A stretch of DNA of 38,594 nucleotides, taken from contig UREN01000017.1 of NCBI GenBank assembly GCA_900546885.1, positions 1 to 38,594 on the forward strand, in the 5' to 3' direction. The notes under the pieces are model-generated. The model was given only the letters and a program-made list of their open reading frames with translations, was not told the origin of the DNA and searched no databases. A program made the position numbers and the translations under genes. Numbering within the stretch: the first letter of the stretch is position 1; each line of letters starts with the position of its first letter. Of this stretch, positions 29,985-36,934 are shown in pieces. Source of the stretch: an uncultured Oscillospiraceae bacterium (GTDB lineage: Bacteria; Bacillota; Clostridia; Oscillospirales; Ruminococcaceae).

Positions 29985-31342
29985 GCGCGCTGTTCCAGCG
30001 GCAGGTATTCCTGCCCGTGGCCAAGGTATTTATAGGCGGGGCGCATGATGCGGTTGGCAAACATCACTTCCTCCACGCGGTGCGCGCACCAGCCCGGCAC
30101 ACGGCTGATGGCAAACAGCGGGGTGAAAAGATCTTCACTGATGCCCAGCATGCGGTAGATAAAGCCAGAGTACAAATCTACATTGGCGCACACGCCCTTG
30201 GCCTTTTTCACGCGCGCCATGGCCACGGGGCCAAGCCGCTCTACCGCGCACAAAAGGTCGTATTCCTGCTGCAGGCCCTTTTCCATCGCCAGGTGTTTGG
30301 CGCGCTTGCGCAGAATGACGGCGCGCGGGTCGCTTTTCGTGTACACGGCATGGCCCAGGCCGTAAATAAGGCCCGTGCCGTCGCCCGCCTGGCGGTTCAG
30401 CACCTTTTCCAGCGCCGCCAGCACGGCGTCATCGTCGTGCACATCGGCCACCATGGCCTTCAGCACGTCCAGCTGCTGCATCACCTTGTGGTTGGCACCG
30501 CCGTGCCGGGGGCCTTTCAGGCTGCCAATGGCGGCCGCCACGGCCGAATAGGTGTCTGTGCCCGTGCTGGACAGCACACGGCAGGCAAACGTAGAGTTGT
30601 TGCCGCCGCCGTGGTCTGCGTGCAAAACAAGGCAGAGGTCCAGCAATTTGGCCTCTTCACGGGTGAAGTGCTGGTCTGCCCGGTAAGTGGAAAGAATATG
30701 CTCGGCCGTGCTTTGGCCGGGCACCGGCAGGTGCAGGTACATGCTTTGCTTGTCGTACACGCGCTTTTTCACCTGATATGCGTTCACCACCACGCTGGGC
30801 ATGGAGGCAATCAGCGCGATGCTTTGACGCATGATGTTGGGCAGCGTCAGCTCGTCGGGGTTGTCGTCGTACGAATACAGCGCCAGCACGCTGCGCGCCA
30901 TCTTGTTCATGATATTGGGGCTGGGCGCTTTCATAATCATGTCTTCCACAAAGTTTTCCGGCAATTCGCGGAACTGTTCCAGCGTGTGGCCAAAGCGCAC
31001 AAGCTGGCTTTTTGTGGGCAGCGAGCCAAACAAAAGCAGCCAGATGACCTCTTCAAACATGAAGCGGTCCTCTTCATAGGCGGCCTGCACAATGCGCTCT
31101 ACATCAATGCCGCGGTAAATCAGCTTGCCGTCCGACGGGGTGCGCACCCCGTTCACCATCTCATAGCCCACCACGTCGCACACGTTCGTCAGCCCGGCCA
31201 GCACGCCGGTGCCGTCCGGGTTGCGAAGGCCGCGCTTCACGCCCAGGCGTTCACATTCCTCGGGATCGATGAAGTTATTTTTCAGGTACTCTTCACATAG
31301 ATATGCGATAGAGCTTGTCTGTTCCGTACGGTTTACAGCCAT
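29981..31342 (-). CDS. gltA: Citrate synthase
   Basis: 453-aa enzyme condensing oxaloacetate and acetyl-CoA to citrate. Catalytic and substrate residues are in place: VLHADHGGGNNS (His241/His244), GPRHGGAN (His280), YGLGHAVYTKSDPR (His331) and ANVDLYSG (catalytic Asp389). The length and the motif SLKGPRHGGAN fit the (Si)-type family. Methylcitrate synthase activity cannot be excluded by sequence alone. In an anaerobe the enzyme probably serves glutamate synthesis in a partial TCA branch. The ATG at 31342 follows GGGAAAGGGGAA. No aconitase or isocitrate dehydrogenase is nearby; its only partner is the overlapping membrane-protein gene downstream. Confidence 0.95.
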   Translation of the reverse strand: MAVNRTEQTSSIAYLCEEYLKNNFIDPEECERLGVKRGLRNPDGTGVLAGLTNVCDVVGYEMVNGVRTPSDGKLIYRGIDVERIVQAAYEEDRFMFEEVIWLLLFGSLPTKSQLVRFGHTLEQFRELPENFVEDMIMKAPSPNIMNKMARSVLALYSYDDNPDELTLPNIMRQSIALIASMPSVVVNAYQVKKRVYDKQSMYLHLPVPGQSTAEHILSTYRADQHFTREEAKLLDLCLVLHADHGGGNNSTFACRVLSSTGTDTYSAVAAAIGSLKGPRHGGANHKVMQQLDVLKAMVADVHDDDAVLAALEKVLNRQAGDGTGLIYGLGHAVYTKSDPRAVILRKRAKHLAMEKGLQQEYDLLCAVERLGPVAMARVKKAKGVCANVDLYSGFIYRMLGISEDLFTPLFAISRVPGWCAHRVEEVMFANRIMRPAYKYLGHGQEYLPLEQRA

Positions 31343-31425
31343 TGCAAATTCCCCTTTCCCATTGTGTGATCCCCCGGCCCTGCGGCCCCCCTCTAACGGG
31401 CCGCCCCATAGGGCCTGTTTACGAT

Positions 31426-31454
31426 ATTATACAGGATATGCCGCGCGGAAACAA
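31426..31454 (-). promoter_or_regulatory. Candidate promoter of citrate synthase
   Basis: On the minus strand TATAAT (31431-31426) with TTGTTT (31454-31449) 17 bp upstream, about 85 bp before the start. It shares the 150-bp gap with the divergent spoIID, whose own sigma-E-type promoter I could not identify. Confidence 0.5.
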
Positions 31455-31494
31455 CCATTGCCGCCGCGAAAGAGCTGAAAATGGAGGAATGTAT

Positions 31495-32559
31495 ATGAAA
31501 CGCATTGTCCTGCCCCTTTTGCTGTTTGCCGCCCTGATTTGGCTTGTGCCGCTGGCAGGTTTTCTGCTGGGGGACGCCTTTGCGCCGGGCAGCGCCCAAA
31601 GCGGCACGCCGGCCTCGCCCGCGCCGCAGGCCACCGCACAGCCCGACAGCGGCGCCCTGGGCCTGTTCGAGGGCCTGCTGCCGCAGAACAACACCGGGGA
31701 AGAGCCGCTTTTGATTTATAACGAGGCCACGGGCGAGGTGGACACTGTCTCCATCTTCGACTATGTGGTGGGCGCCGTGGCGGCAGAAATGCCCATGAGT
31801 TATTCCGACGAGGCCCTGAAGGCGCAGGCCGTGGCCGCACACAGCTATGCGCTGGCGCGCAAAGCCCTTGCCCGGCAAACCCAAACCTCTGCGCCCATGG
31901 GCGCCTATTTCAGCGCCAACCCGTCCAGCCGCCTTGGCTATGTGACGGACGACGTGATGAAACAGATGTGGGGCGACGCCTATGTCGAAAACCGCGCGCG
32001 CCTTGTGGGCCTTGTGCAGCCCGTGCTGAGCGAGGTGCTTACCTATGACGGGCAGCCTGCGCTGGCCTGTTACCATGCCATCAGCAACGGCGCCACGCAG
32101 GCCAGCGAGGCGGTGTGGGGCACGGCGCTGCCGTATCTGGTAAGCGTGGAATCGCTGTTCGACCTCTCCAGCCCCGAATACGAGCAAAGCCTCAGCCTTT
32201 CCTCGCTGGAGGTATCGCAGCTTTTAAGCCAAACCATCATGGGGCTGGATTTCTCCGGCGACCCGTCGGGCTGGTTTGCACAGATGGACCGCACCCCGCA
32301 GGGCTATGTGACAAAGGTGCACTTTGGGCAGGCCAGCTGCAACGCCGCAGACGTGCGCACGGCGCTGGGCCTGCGCAGCACAGATTTCACCGTCAGCTAT
32401 GACGCGGCAACCGACACCTTCACCTTCACCACCAAGGGCTACGGCCATGGCGTGGGCATGAGCCAGTATGGCGCGCACGCCATGGCGCTGACGGGCAAAA
32501 CCTACCGGGAAATTTTGGCCTGGTATTACCCCGGCACCTCTCTTTCCAGCGCCGTGTAG
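31495..32559 (+). CDS. spoIID: SpoIID peptidoglycan lytic transglycosylase
   Basis: 354-aa sporulation protein that with SpoIIM and SpoIIP degrades septal peptidoglycan during forespore engulfment. Residues ~4-26 form one membrane anchor, followed by a Pro/Ala/Gln-rich linker to about 60. The SpoIID/LytB domain then contains DYVVGAVAAEMPMSY, with the likely catalytic Glu98, EALKAQAVAAHSYAL (106-120), the ACYHAISNGATQ region, and the C-terminal signature GYGHGVGMSQYGA. Length is typical (about 340-380 aa). The ATG at 31495 follows ATGGAGGAA. It ends 47 bp from the convergent amylase gene with no T-rich terminator visible. Confidence 0.94.
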   Translation: MKRIVLPLLLFAALIWLVPLAGFLLGDAFAPGSAQSGTPASPAPQATAQPDSGALGLFEGLLPQNNTGEEPLLIYNEATGEVDTVSIFDYVVGAVAAEMPMSYSDEALKAQAVAAHSYALARKALARQTQTSAPMGAYFSANPSSRLGYVTDDVMKQMWGDAYVENRARLVGLVQPVLSEVLTYDGQPALACYHAISNGATQASEAVWGTALPYLVSVESLFDLSSPEYEQSLSLSSLEVSQLLSQTIMGLDFSGDPSGWFAQMDRTPQGYVTKVHFGQASCNAADVRTALGLRSTDFTVSYDAATDTFTFTTKGYGHGVGMSQYGAHAMALTGKTYREILAWYYPGTSLSSAV

Positions 32560-32606
32560 CGCGCCTTGGCGCGCGCACCGTGCCGCCGCGCCTGCCACCC
32601 CGCGCT

Positions 32607-34055
32607 TTATTCCGGCTTTGGCCCCCATACAGAAACCGAGCCGCCATTCACAAAAAACGCCGCGCTGCCGCTTTCGTCCAGCACCACTTCGCCCGGGCAG
32701 TTGCCCAGCAGGTCTACGAAAGTGCGGCCCGCAAACTGCGCGCCCACGCACATGGGTTTGCTGCCGCCCGGCCCGTCGGAAAGAAGCACCGCGCAGCCCG
32801 AGCCGGGGCGCGCCCCGTCGCCGGCGCGCGTCCAGCCAATGAGGTTGAAATCGTCCAGGTAATCGGTCTGCTCGCCCAGCGCCACATCCCGCCGCAGGCG
32901 CAAAAGCGCCTGCAGCTGCGGGCCCACGGCATCGATATGGTCGTGCGGGATGCCGTAATAATCGCCGTAGAACACGCACGGCGTGCCGCCCTGCCGAAGC
33001 AGAATCAGCGCATAGGCCAGCGGCTTAAACCACCCCTGCACCCAGCTTTGCAGCGCCTGCCCGGGCTGGGTGTCGTGGTTATCCACAAAGGTGACGGCCC
33101 GCTCGGGCCTTGCGCCCACCAGCGTGCCGTCAAAAATGCGGCGCATGTCAAAATTGCCGCCGCTGCACGAAGCGCGCATCAGGTTGAAATGCAGCGGCAC
33201 GTCAAACAGGCACATGGTTTTTCCGCAGCTGTCCAGGTAATGCGTCAGGGCGGGCAGCTCCGGGCTCCAGTATTCGCCCACGGCCCAAAGTTCTTTGCCC
33301 GTTTTTTCGCGCAGCGCCTCCAGCCAGTGCGTAAAAAACGTAAAGCGGATGTGCTTCACAGCATCCAGCCGGAAGCCGTCCACCCCGGTCTCGTTCCAAT
33401 ACCATTCGCCCCAGCGGTCCAGCTCGGCCACCACTTCGGGGTTGCCCATGTCCAGGTCTGCCCCCATCAGGTAATCGTAGTTGCCGTTTTCGCCGTCCAC
33501 CTCGCCGTCCCAGCTTTTGCCTTCAAACTGAAACACGCCCTTTTTTCGGGCGCGGTCGTCCCAATCCACCCCGTCGAAGTGCGTGTGGTTCCACTGAAAG
33601 GCCGAATACTTGCCCCCGCGGCCGGGGAAGGTGAATTTCGTCCAGGCGGAAATGGGCGCCTCGGGGCCCGTTTCCCTGCGCCTGTCGCCGGGGTCGCACG
33701 CTTCGGCGTCCACCTGTTCGCAGGCGTCCGCACCCATGCGGTGGTTCAGCACCACGTCCGCCAGCACGGCAAGGCCCTGGCCCTGCAGGGCGCGCACGGC
33801 GGCAAGGTATTCCTCTTTTGTGCCATACTTGGTGGGCACGCTGCCCTTCTGGTCAAATTCCCCCAGGTCGTACAGGTCGTATACGCCATAGCCCACGTCA
33901 TTGCGCCCCGCCGCGCCCTTGTAGGCCGGCGGCAGCCACACGCCCGTAAAGCCCGCCTGGCGCAGGTGCGCCGCGTGGGCAGCGGCGCGCTTCCAATGGC
34001 CCGCGTCTGCGGGCAGGTACCATTCAAAATATTGCAAAAGGGTTTTTGGTTGCAT
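32607..34055 (-). CDS. Cytoplasmic alpha-amylase (GH13)
   Basis: 482-aa alpha-amylase with no signal peptide. The N-terminal LLQYFEWYLPADAGHW is typical of the cytoplasmic/liquefying (GH13_5-like) group. Conserved regions are DVVLNH (100-105), GFRLDAVKH with nucleophile Asp231, AVGEYW with acid/base Glu261 and FVDNHDTQ with Asp328. It should hydrolyse alpha-1,4 bonds of intracellular glycogen or imported maltodextrins. The ATG at 34055 has AGGGAGG upstream. Its transcript starts from a near-consensus promoter about 100 bp upstream and carries a leader with two strong hairpins. The length is typical, and the assignment is confident. Confidence 0.94.
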   Translation of the reverse strand: MQPKTLLQYFEWYLPADAGHWKRAAAHAAHLRQAGFTGVWLPPAYKGAAGRNDVGYGVYDLYDLGEFDQKGSVPTKYGTKEEYLAAVRALQGQGLAVLADVVLNHRMGADACEQVDAEACDPGDRRRETGPEAPISAWTKFTFPGRGGKYSAFQWNHTHFDGVDWDDRARKKGVFQFEGKSWDGEVDGENGNYDYLMGADLDMGNPEVVAELDRWGEWYWNETGVDGFRLDAVKHIRFTFFTHWLEALREKTGKELWAVGEYWSPELPALTHYLDSCGKTMCLFDVPLHFNLMRASCSGGNFDMRRIFDGTLVGARPERAVTFVDNHDTQPGQALQSWVQGWFKPLAYALILLRQGGTPCVFYGDYYGIPHDHIDAVGPQLQALLRLRRDVALGEQTDYLDDFNLIGWTRAGDGARPGSGCAVLLSDGPGGSKPMCVGAQFAGRTFVDLLGNCPGEVVLDESGSAAFFVNGGSVSVWGPKPE

Positions 34056-34078
34056 TGCGTTCGCCTCCCTGTGTAAGG

Positions 34079-34143
34079 GCATGCGGCGCGGGCGGCGCCC
34101 TGCCGCATGCACAAAGGGGCGCAGTTTGCCCGCGCCCCTTGTG
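34079..34143 (-). other. Two consecutive stem-loops in the alpha-amylase 5' leader
   Basis: On the minus strand CACAAGGGGCGC pairs with GCGCCCC-T-TTGTG (34143-34110), and next to it GCATGCGGC pairs with GCCGCATGC (34110-34079). They occupy almost the whole leader between the promoter and the ribosome binding site. Neither ends in a T-run, so they are not terminators for this strand; mRNA stability or protein binding is possible. Confidence 0.6.
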
Positions 34144-34147
34144 TTTT

Positions 34148-34177
34148 ATCATACGCCCCTGCAAGGGCGCTTGTCAA
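34148..34177 (-). promoter_or_regulatory. Sigma-A promoter of the alpha-amylase gene
   Basis: On the minus strand TTGACA (34177-34172), 18-bp spacer, TATGAT (34153-34148). Confidence 0.82.
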
Positions 34178-34190
34178 ATGCGGGGGCGGT

Positions 34191-34552
34191 TTACTGCGCC
34201 GCCTTTTTCGCCTCCCCGGGTTCATCCACGCGCTCTATTTTGAAAATAACAGGGCGCGTGCCGTCGTTGCAGCAGGCAATCATCACCTTTTCGTCGTTCG
34301 TCCAGCCGCGCATAATGGCGCCGCCCTGCAGCGCCGCATACACATAGCGGCTGATGGCGTCCCACGCCTCGGCGCAAAATTTGCCGTCCAGCATATGCAT
34401 AAAGTCGTCCCGCCGGCTGTTGCGCTCTAAAATAAATTCCTGCCCACCTCAAACACCGGGCAGGGGCCGCTGGCCGGGTTGGCCAGGTATTGCCGCTGCA
34501 GGTCTGCATAACATTCCTTGCGCAGCACCGTAATTTTGCATTTGTGTTCCAT
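34191..34552 (-). pseudogene. TIGR04076-like small protein gene broken by a frameshift
   Basis: The ATG at 34552, after AAGGGGGAA, opens a frame of 41 codons that ends at TAG 34429-34427. Its last recognisable part is ANPASGPCPVFEVG. The continuing frame resumes near 34440 and reads EFILERNSRRDDFMHMLDG, then FCAEAWDAISRYVYAALQGG and MIACCNDGTRPVIFKIERV, to a stop at 34191. Joined, the parts give a ~120-aa protein resembling the TIGR04076 family of anaerobes, whose typical core is CDEAW...IYQYV...CCNDGLRPVIFKIE. Adding one base in CTGCCCAC (about 34441-34446) restores the frame. It may be a recent loss, a programmed shift or a sequencing error. The function of the family is unknown. Confidence 0.75.
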
Positions 34553-34587
34553 ATGTGTTTCCCCCTTGCTGTTTTTCCCGCACGCCC

Positions 34588-34616
34588 TTTGCCGGGCGTG
34601 CAAAACATGCTACAAT
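34588..34616 (+). promoter_or_regulatory. Candidate promoter of the Crp/Fnr regulator gene
   Basis: TACAAT (34611-34616) with TTTGCC (34588-34593) 17 bp upstream, about 36 bp before the start codon and divergent from the frameshifted gene. Confidence 0.45.
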
Positions 34617-34651
34617 AAAGCCAAATGCCACCACAAAGGAGGGCGCGCCCC

Positions 34652-35335
34652 ATGCTTACCCCGCGCTATTTTTTCGCAGGCGATTTTGCACAGTTTCAGG
34701 GCTATTTTCTTTCGCGGCCGCACGTGCGCCGCACCTTTGCCCGCGGCGCCTGTTTGTGGCGGCCGGGCCAGCCCTTTCAAACGCTGCACTACATCCTTTC
34801 CGGCGCGGCCGAAAACTATGTCGAGCACGAAAACGGCCACCGGAAAATCATATCATTTCACGGAAGCGGCACCGTTTTCCCCGGGTATCACCAGCACGAT
34901 TATAAAATAGAGCGCTCCATTGTCACCAAAGCCATCTGCAGCATGGAAGTGCTGGAATTTACCAAAGCGCAGTTCCGCCACATGTTTGAAGAGAACGCCG
35001 CCCTCAGCGCATGTGTGGTGGAGTGGTTTTCCATGTACACCAACCTGCTTTTGTACGAAACGGCCCATCAGGAATACAACGATTCGTGCGTAAAGCTGTG
35101 CAACCTGCTGTATCTGTTGTTTGTAAACCGGGCCGCGGGCAGTGAAATGCTGGACGTAACGCAGGAAGACCTTGCCGACATTTTGGGCGTCAGCCGCGTA
35201 AACCTGGCGCGCAACCTGGCCGCGCTGCGCGCAGAGGGGCTTATTTGCACGCACCGCCGCTGCATTGAGGTGCTGGACGCAAAGGCCCTGGCGCGCCATT
35301 GCTCGCTGGAAACGCTGCAGCCGCTTGCGGAATAA
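34652..35335 (+). CDS. Crp/Fnr-family transcriptional regulator
   Basis: 227-aa regulator. Residues ~20-120 form a cyclic-nucleotide-binding-type beta-barrel (LHYILSGAAENYVEHENGH; GTVFPG near residue 79), then a long dimer helix. Residues ~150-215 are the Crp-type winged helix: VTQEDLADILGVSRVNLARN is the helix-turn-helix, followed by LRAEGLI. No N-terminal cysteine set for a Fnr iron-sulfur cluster is visible, so the signal is unknown. The ATG at 34652 has AAAGGAGG at good spacing. No target operon is obvious; the nearest divergent gene is the frameshifted TIGR04076-like gene. Confidence 0.88.
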   Translation: MLTPRYFFAGDFAQFQGYFLSRPHVRRTFARGACLWRPGQPFQTLHYILSGAAENYVEHENGHRKIISFHGSGTVFPGYHQHDYKIERSIVTKAICSMEVLEFTKAQFRHMFEENAALSACVVEWFSMYTNLLLYETAHQEYNDSCVKLCNLLYLLFVNRAAGSEMLDVTQEDLADILGVSRVNLARNLAALRAEGLICTHRRCIEVLDAKALARHCSLETLQPLAE

Positions 35336-35607
35336 GGCCCCCTTTTTTGTTTTACCACGCCCCGCACCGCGGCGTCTGTATCGGGCGATACACAAAGCGC
35401 GCACCGTGCAAATGCAAAAAATGGCAGCGGCGCGGCGGCGCCCAGGGGCTGAATTTCCGTTCAGCCGCAGCGCCTTTTCGCGCCGGCGCGCGTTTGGCGC
35501 GCCCGTCAGGCGGTTTTCGGCGGAAATATGCAAAAACCACTTGAAAAACCGCCGGTTTTGTGGCATGGTATAGGTGTGTGATGACACAGAAAAAGAGGGG
35601 GTTGCCC

Positions 35608-35826
<219 letters not shown>

Positions 35827-35850
35827 AAGCGGCAAAGGGGGGGCAAGCAA

Positions 35851-36477
35851 ATGGCGGAAGGGAAAGGCAGCCCGGGGCGGCGCACCGCTTTTTTGGAAAC
35901 CTGCTTTGAGGTGTTCTGCAAAAACGGGCTGGAAAACACCGGCCTGAAAATGCTGGCGGAGGCGTGCGGGGTTACAAACGGGGCGCTGCTCTATTACTTC
36001 GGCAGCAAGGACAACATCGTGATCGAATCGACCGCCCACTGCATGGCCAAGGTGGAGGACGACTTTATGGCGCGGGCGCCGCGCAGCTTTGAGGACATCG
36101 AGCGGTTTTTACGGGAAATGCCCTACATTACGGCGCAGCTCCACGGTGAAAAATACCGCTTCATGTATCAGGTGTACGCCAGCCCCCGCTACCGGGAACA
36201 CGGGGTTGAATTTTTCCGGGGCGTGAATGTCCGCTATCACCAGTACGCCGTGCTGCTTTCCGGCAAGCTGGGTATGCCGGTGGATTACATTCAGGGCATG
36301 ATCTATGTCTTTGTCCGGGCCTGCGTCCACTATGCGCTGTTTGAGGACGAGGAATATCTAAAATTACAGCTTGGCGCCATCCGCACTTCGCTGCGGGCGT
36401 TTATGGGCGCACAGCAGCGGGAACCTATAAAAACCCCCAACGAAAAAGCAGGAGGAACCGACGATGGTGACACATGA
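35851..36477 (+). CDS. TetR/AcrR-family transcriptional regulator
   Basis: 208-aa regulator. Residues ~10-55 form the TetR DNA-binding domain (FEVFCKNGLENTGLKMLAEA, then CGVTNGALLYYFGSKDNIV). The remaining ~150 residues are the helical ligand/dimerisation domain, rich in aromatic residues (YRFMYQVYASPRYREH). The ATG at 35851 follows AAAGGGGGGGC. Its stop lies inside the next gene (14-nt overlap), so it is the first gene of a tightly coupled unit with a small membrane protein, a C-x2-C protein and a secreted protein. Autoregulation of the unit is likely (inference); the inverted repeat at 35537-35563 is a possible operator. Confidence 0.88.
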   Translation: MAEGKGSPGRRTAFLETCFEVFCKNGLENTGLKMLAEACGVTNGALLYYFGSKDNIVIESTAHCMAKVEDDFMARAPRSFEDIERFLREMPYITAQLHGEKYRFMYQVYASPRYREHGVEFFRGVNVRYHQYAVLLSGKLGMPVDYIQGMIYVFVRACVHYALFEDEEYLKLQLGAIRTSLRAFMGAQQREPIKTPNEKAGGTDDGDT

Positions 36478-36622
36478 GGCCCGCGTTGCGGCGGTGAAAG
36501 AGCGCGCCCGGGCAAGGCAGCAACAAAAACGCCTGCGGCTGGCTGCCGGTGTGCTGATTGCCGCCGCCTTTCTTGCCGGTATCGCACTGGGCGCGGCGGC
36601 GCTCCGCCGCTGGGGAGGTTGA
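36464..36622 (+). CDS. 52-aa single-pass membrane protein
   Basis: Starts at ATG 36464 after AGGAGGAACCG, inside the end of the TetR gene, and ends at TGA 36622. The N-terminal ~25 residues are strongly basic (KERARARQQQKRLR). One hydrophobic helix follows (LAAGVLIAAAFLAGIALGAA), with a short RRWGG tail. The positive N-terminus suggests N-in topology. I do not recognise it. The ribosome binding site, the overlap upstream and the 3-nt gap to the next gene support it as real. It may anchor or assist the products around it. Confidence 0.7.
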   Translation: MVTHEARVAAVKERARARQQQKRLRLAAGVLIAAAFLAGIALGAAALRRWGG

Positions 36623-36625
36623 GGA

Positions 36626-36934
36626 ATGGATAAAACGGTACGCTTTGAAATTGAGGGGACGGTAATGGAACTCCCCTTAAAATATGATGAACGCTCTGGA
36701 AAATATCTGGAGGATTACGGAAAGGTGATCGACACCCCTGCCCGCACGCCGGAGGGGCGGCCCATCCTTTTCACCTTCGATGACGCCTGTGCCTATGCCG
36801 ATATGGTGGGCGGCGAAGAGACGAGCGTGGAATGCAGCACTTGCCGCTATTTCCGGCAGTCCCCCGGCACCCTGCTGGGCGTGTGCCACAACGAGAAAAT
36901 GCGCTTCGGCGCACACGAGGAGGAACCAACATGA
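36626..36934 (+). CDS. 102-aa protein with C-x2-C...C-H metal-type site
   Basis: The ATG at 36626 follows GGAGGTTGAGG and the stop overlaps the next start (ATGA). Residues ~1-65 look like a small alpha/beta domain (TVRFEIEGTVMELPLKY, FTFDDACAYADMVGG). The C-terminal part has ECSTCRYFRQSP and GVCHNEKMRFG, giving Cys70, Cys73, Cys87 and His88, a plausible zinc or iron-sulfur ligand set. I do not recognise a named family. The position between a membrane protein and a secreted protein in one operon suggests a joint function. Confidence 0.75.
   Translation: MDKTVRFEIEGTVMELPLKYDERSGKYLEDYGKVIDTPARTPEGRPILFTFDDACAYADMVGGEETSVECSTCRYFRQSPGTLLGVCHNEKMRFGAHEEEPT

Noticed and set aside
31386..31494. 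Sigma-E promoter for spoIID
   Set aside because: Expected from biology, but no pair of matching -35 and -10 elements with correct spacing was found.
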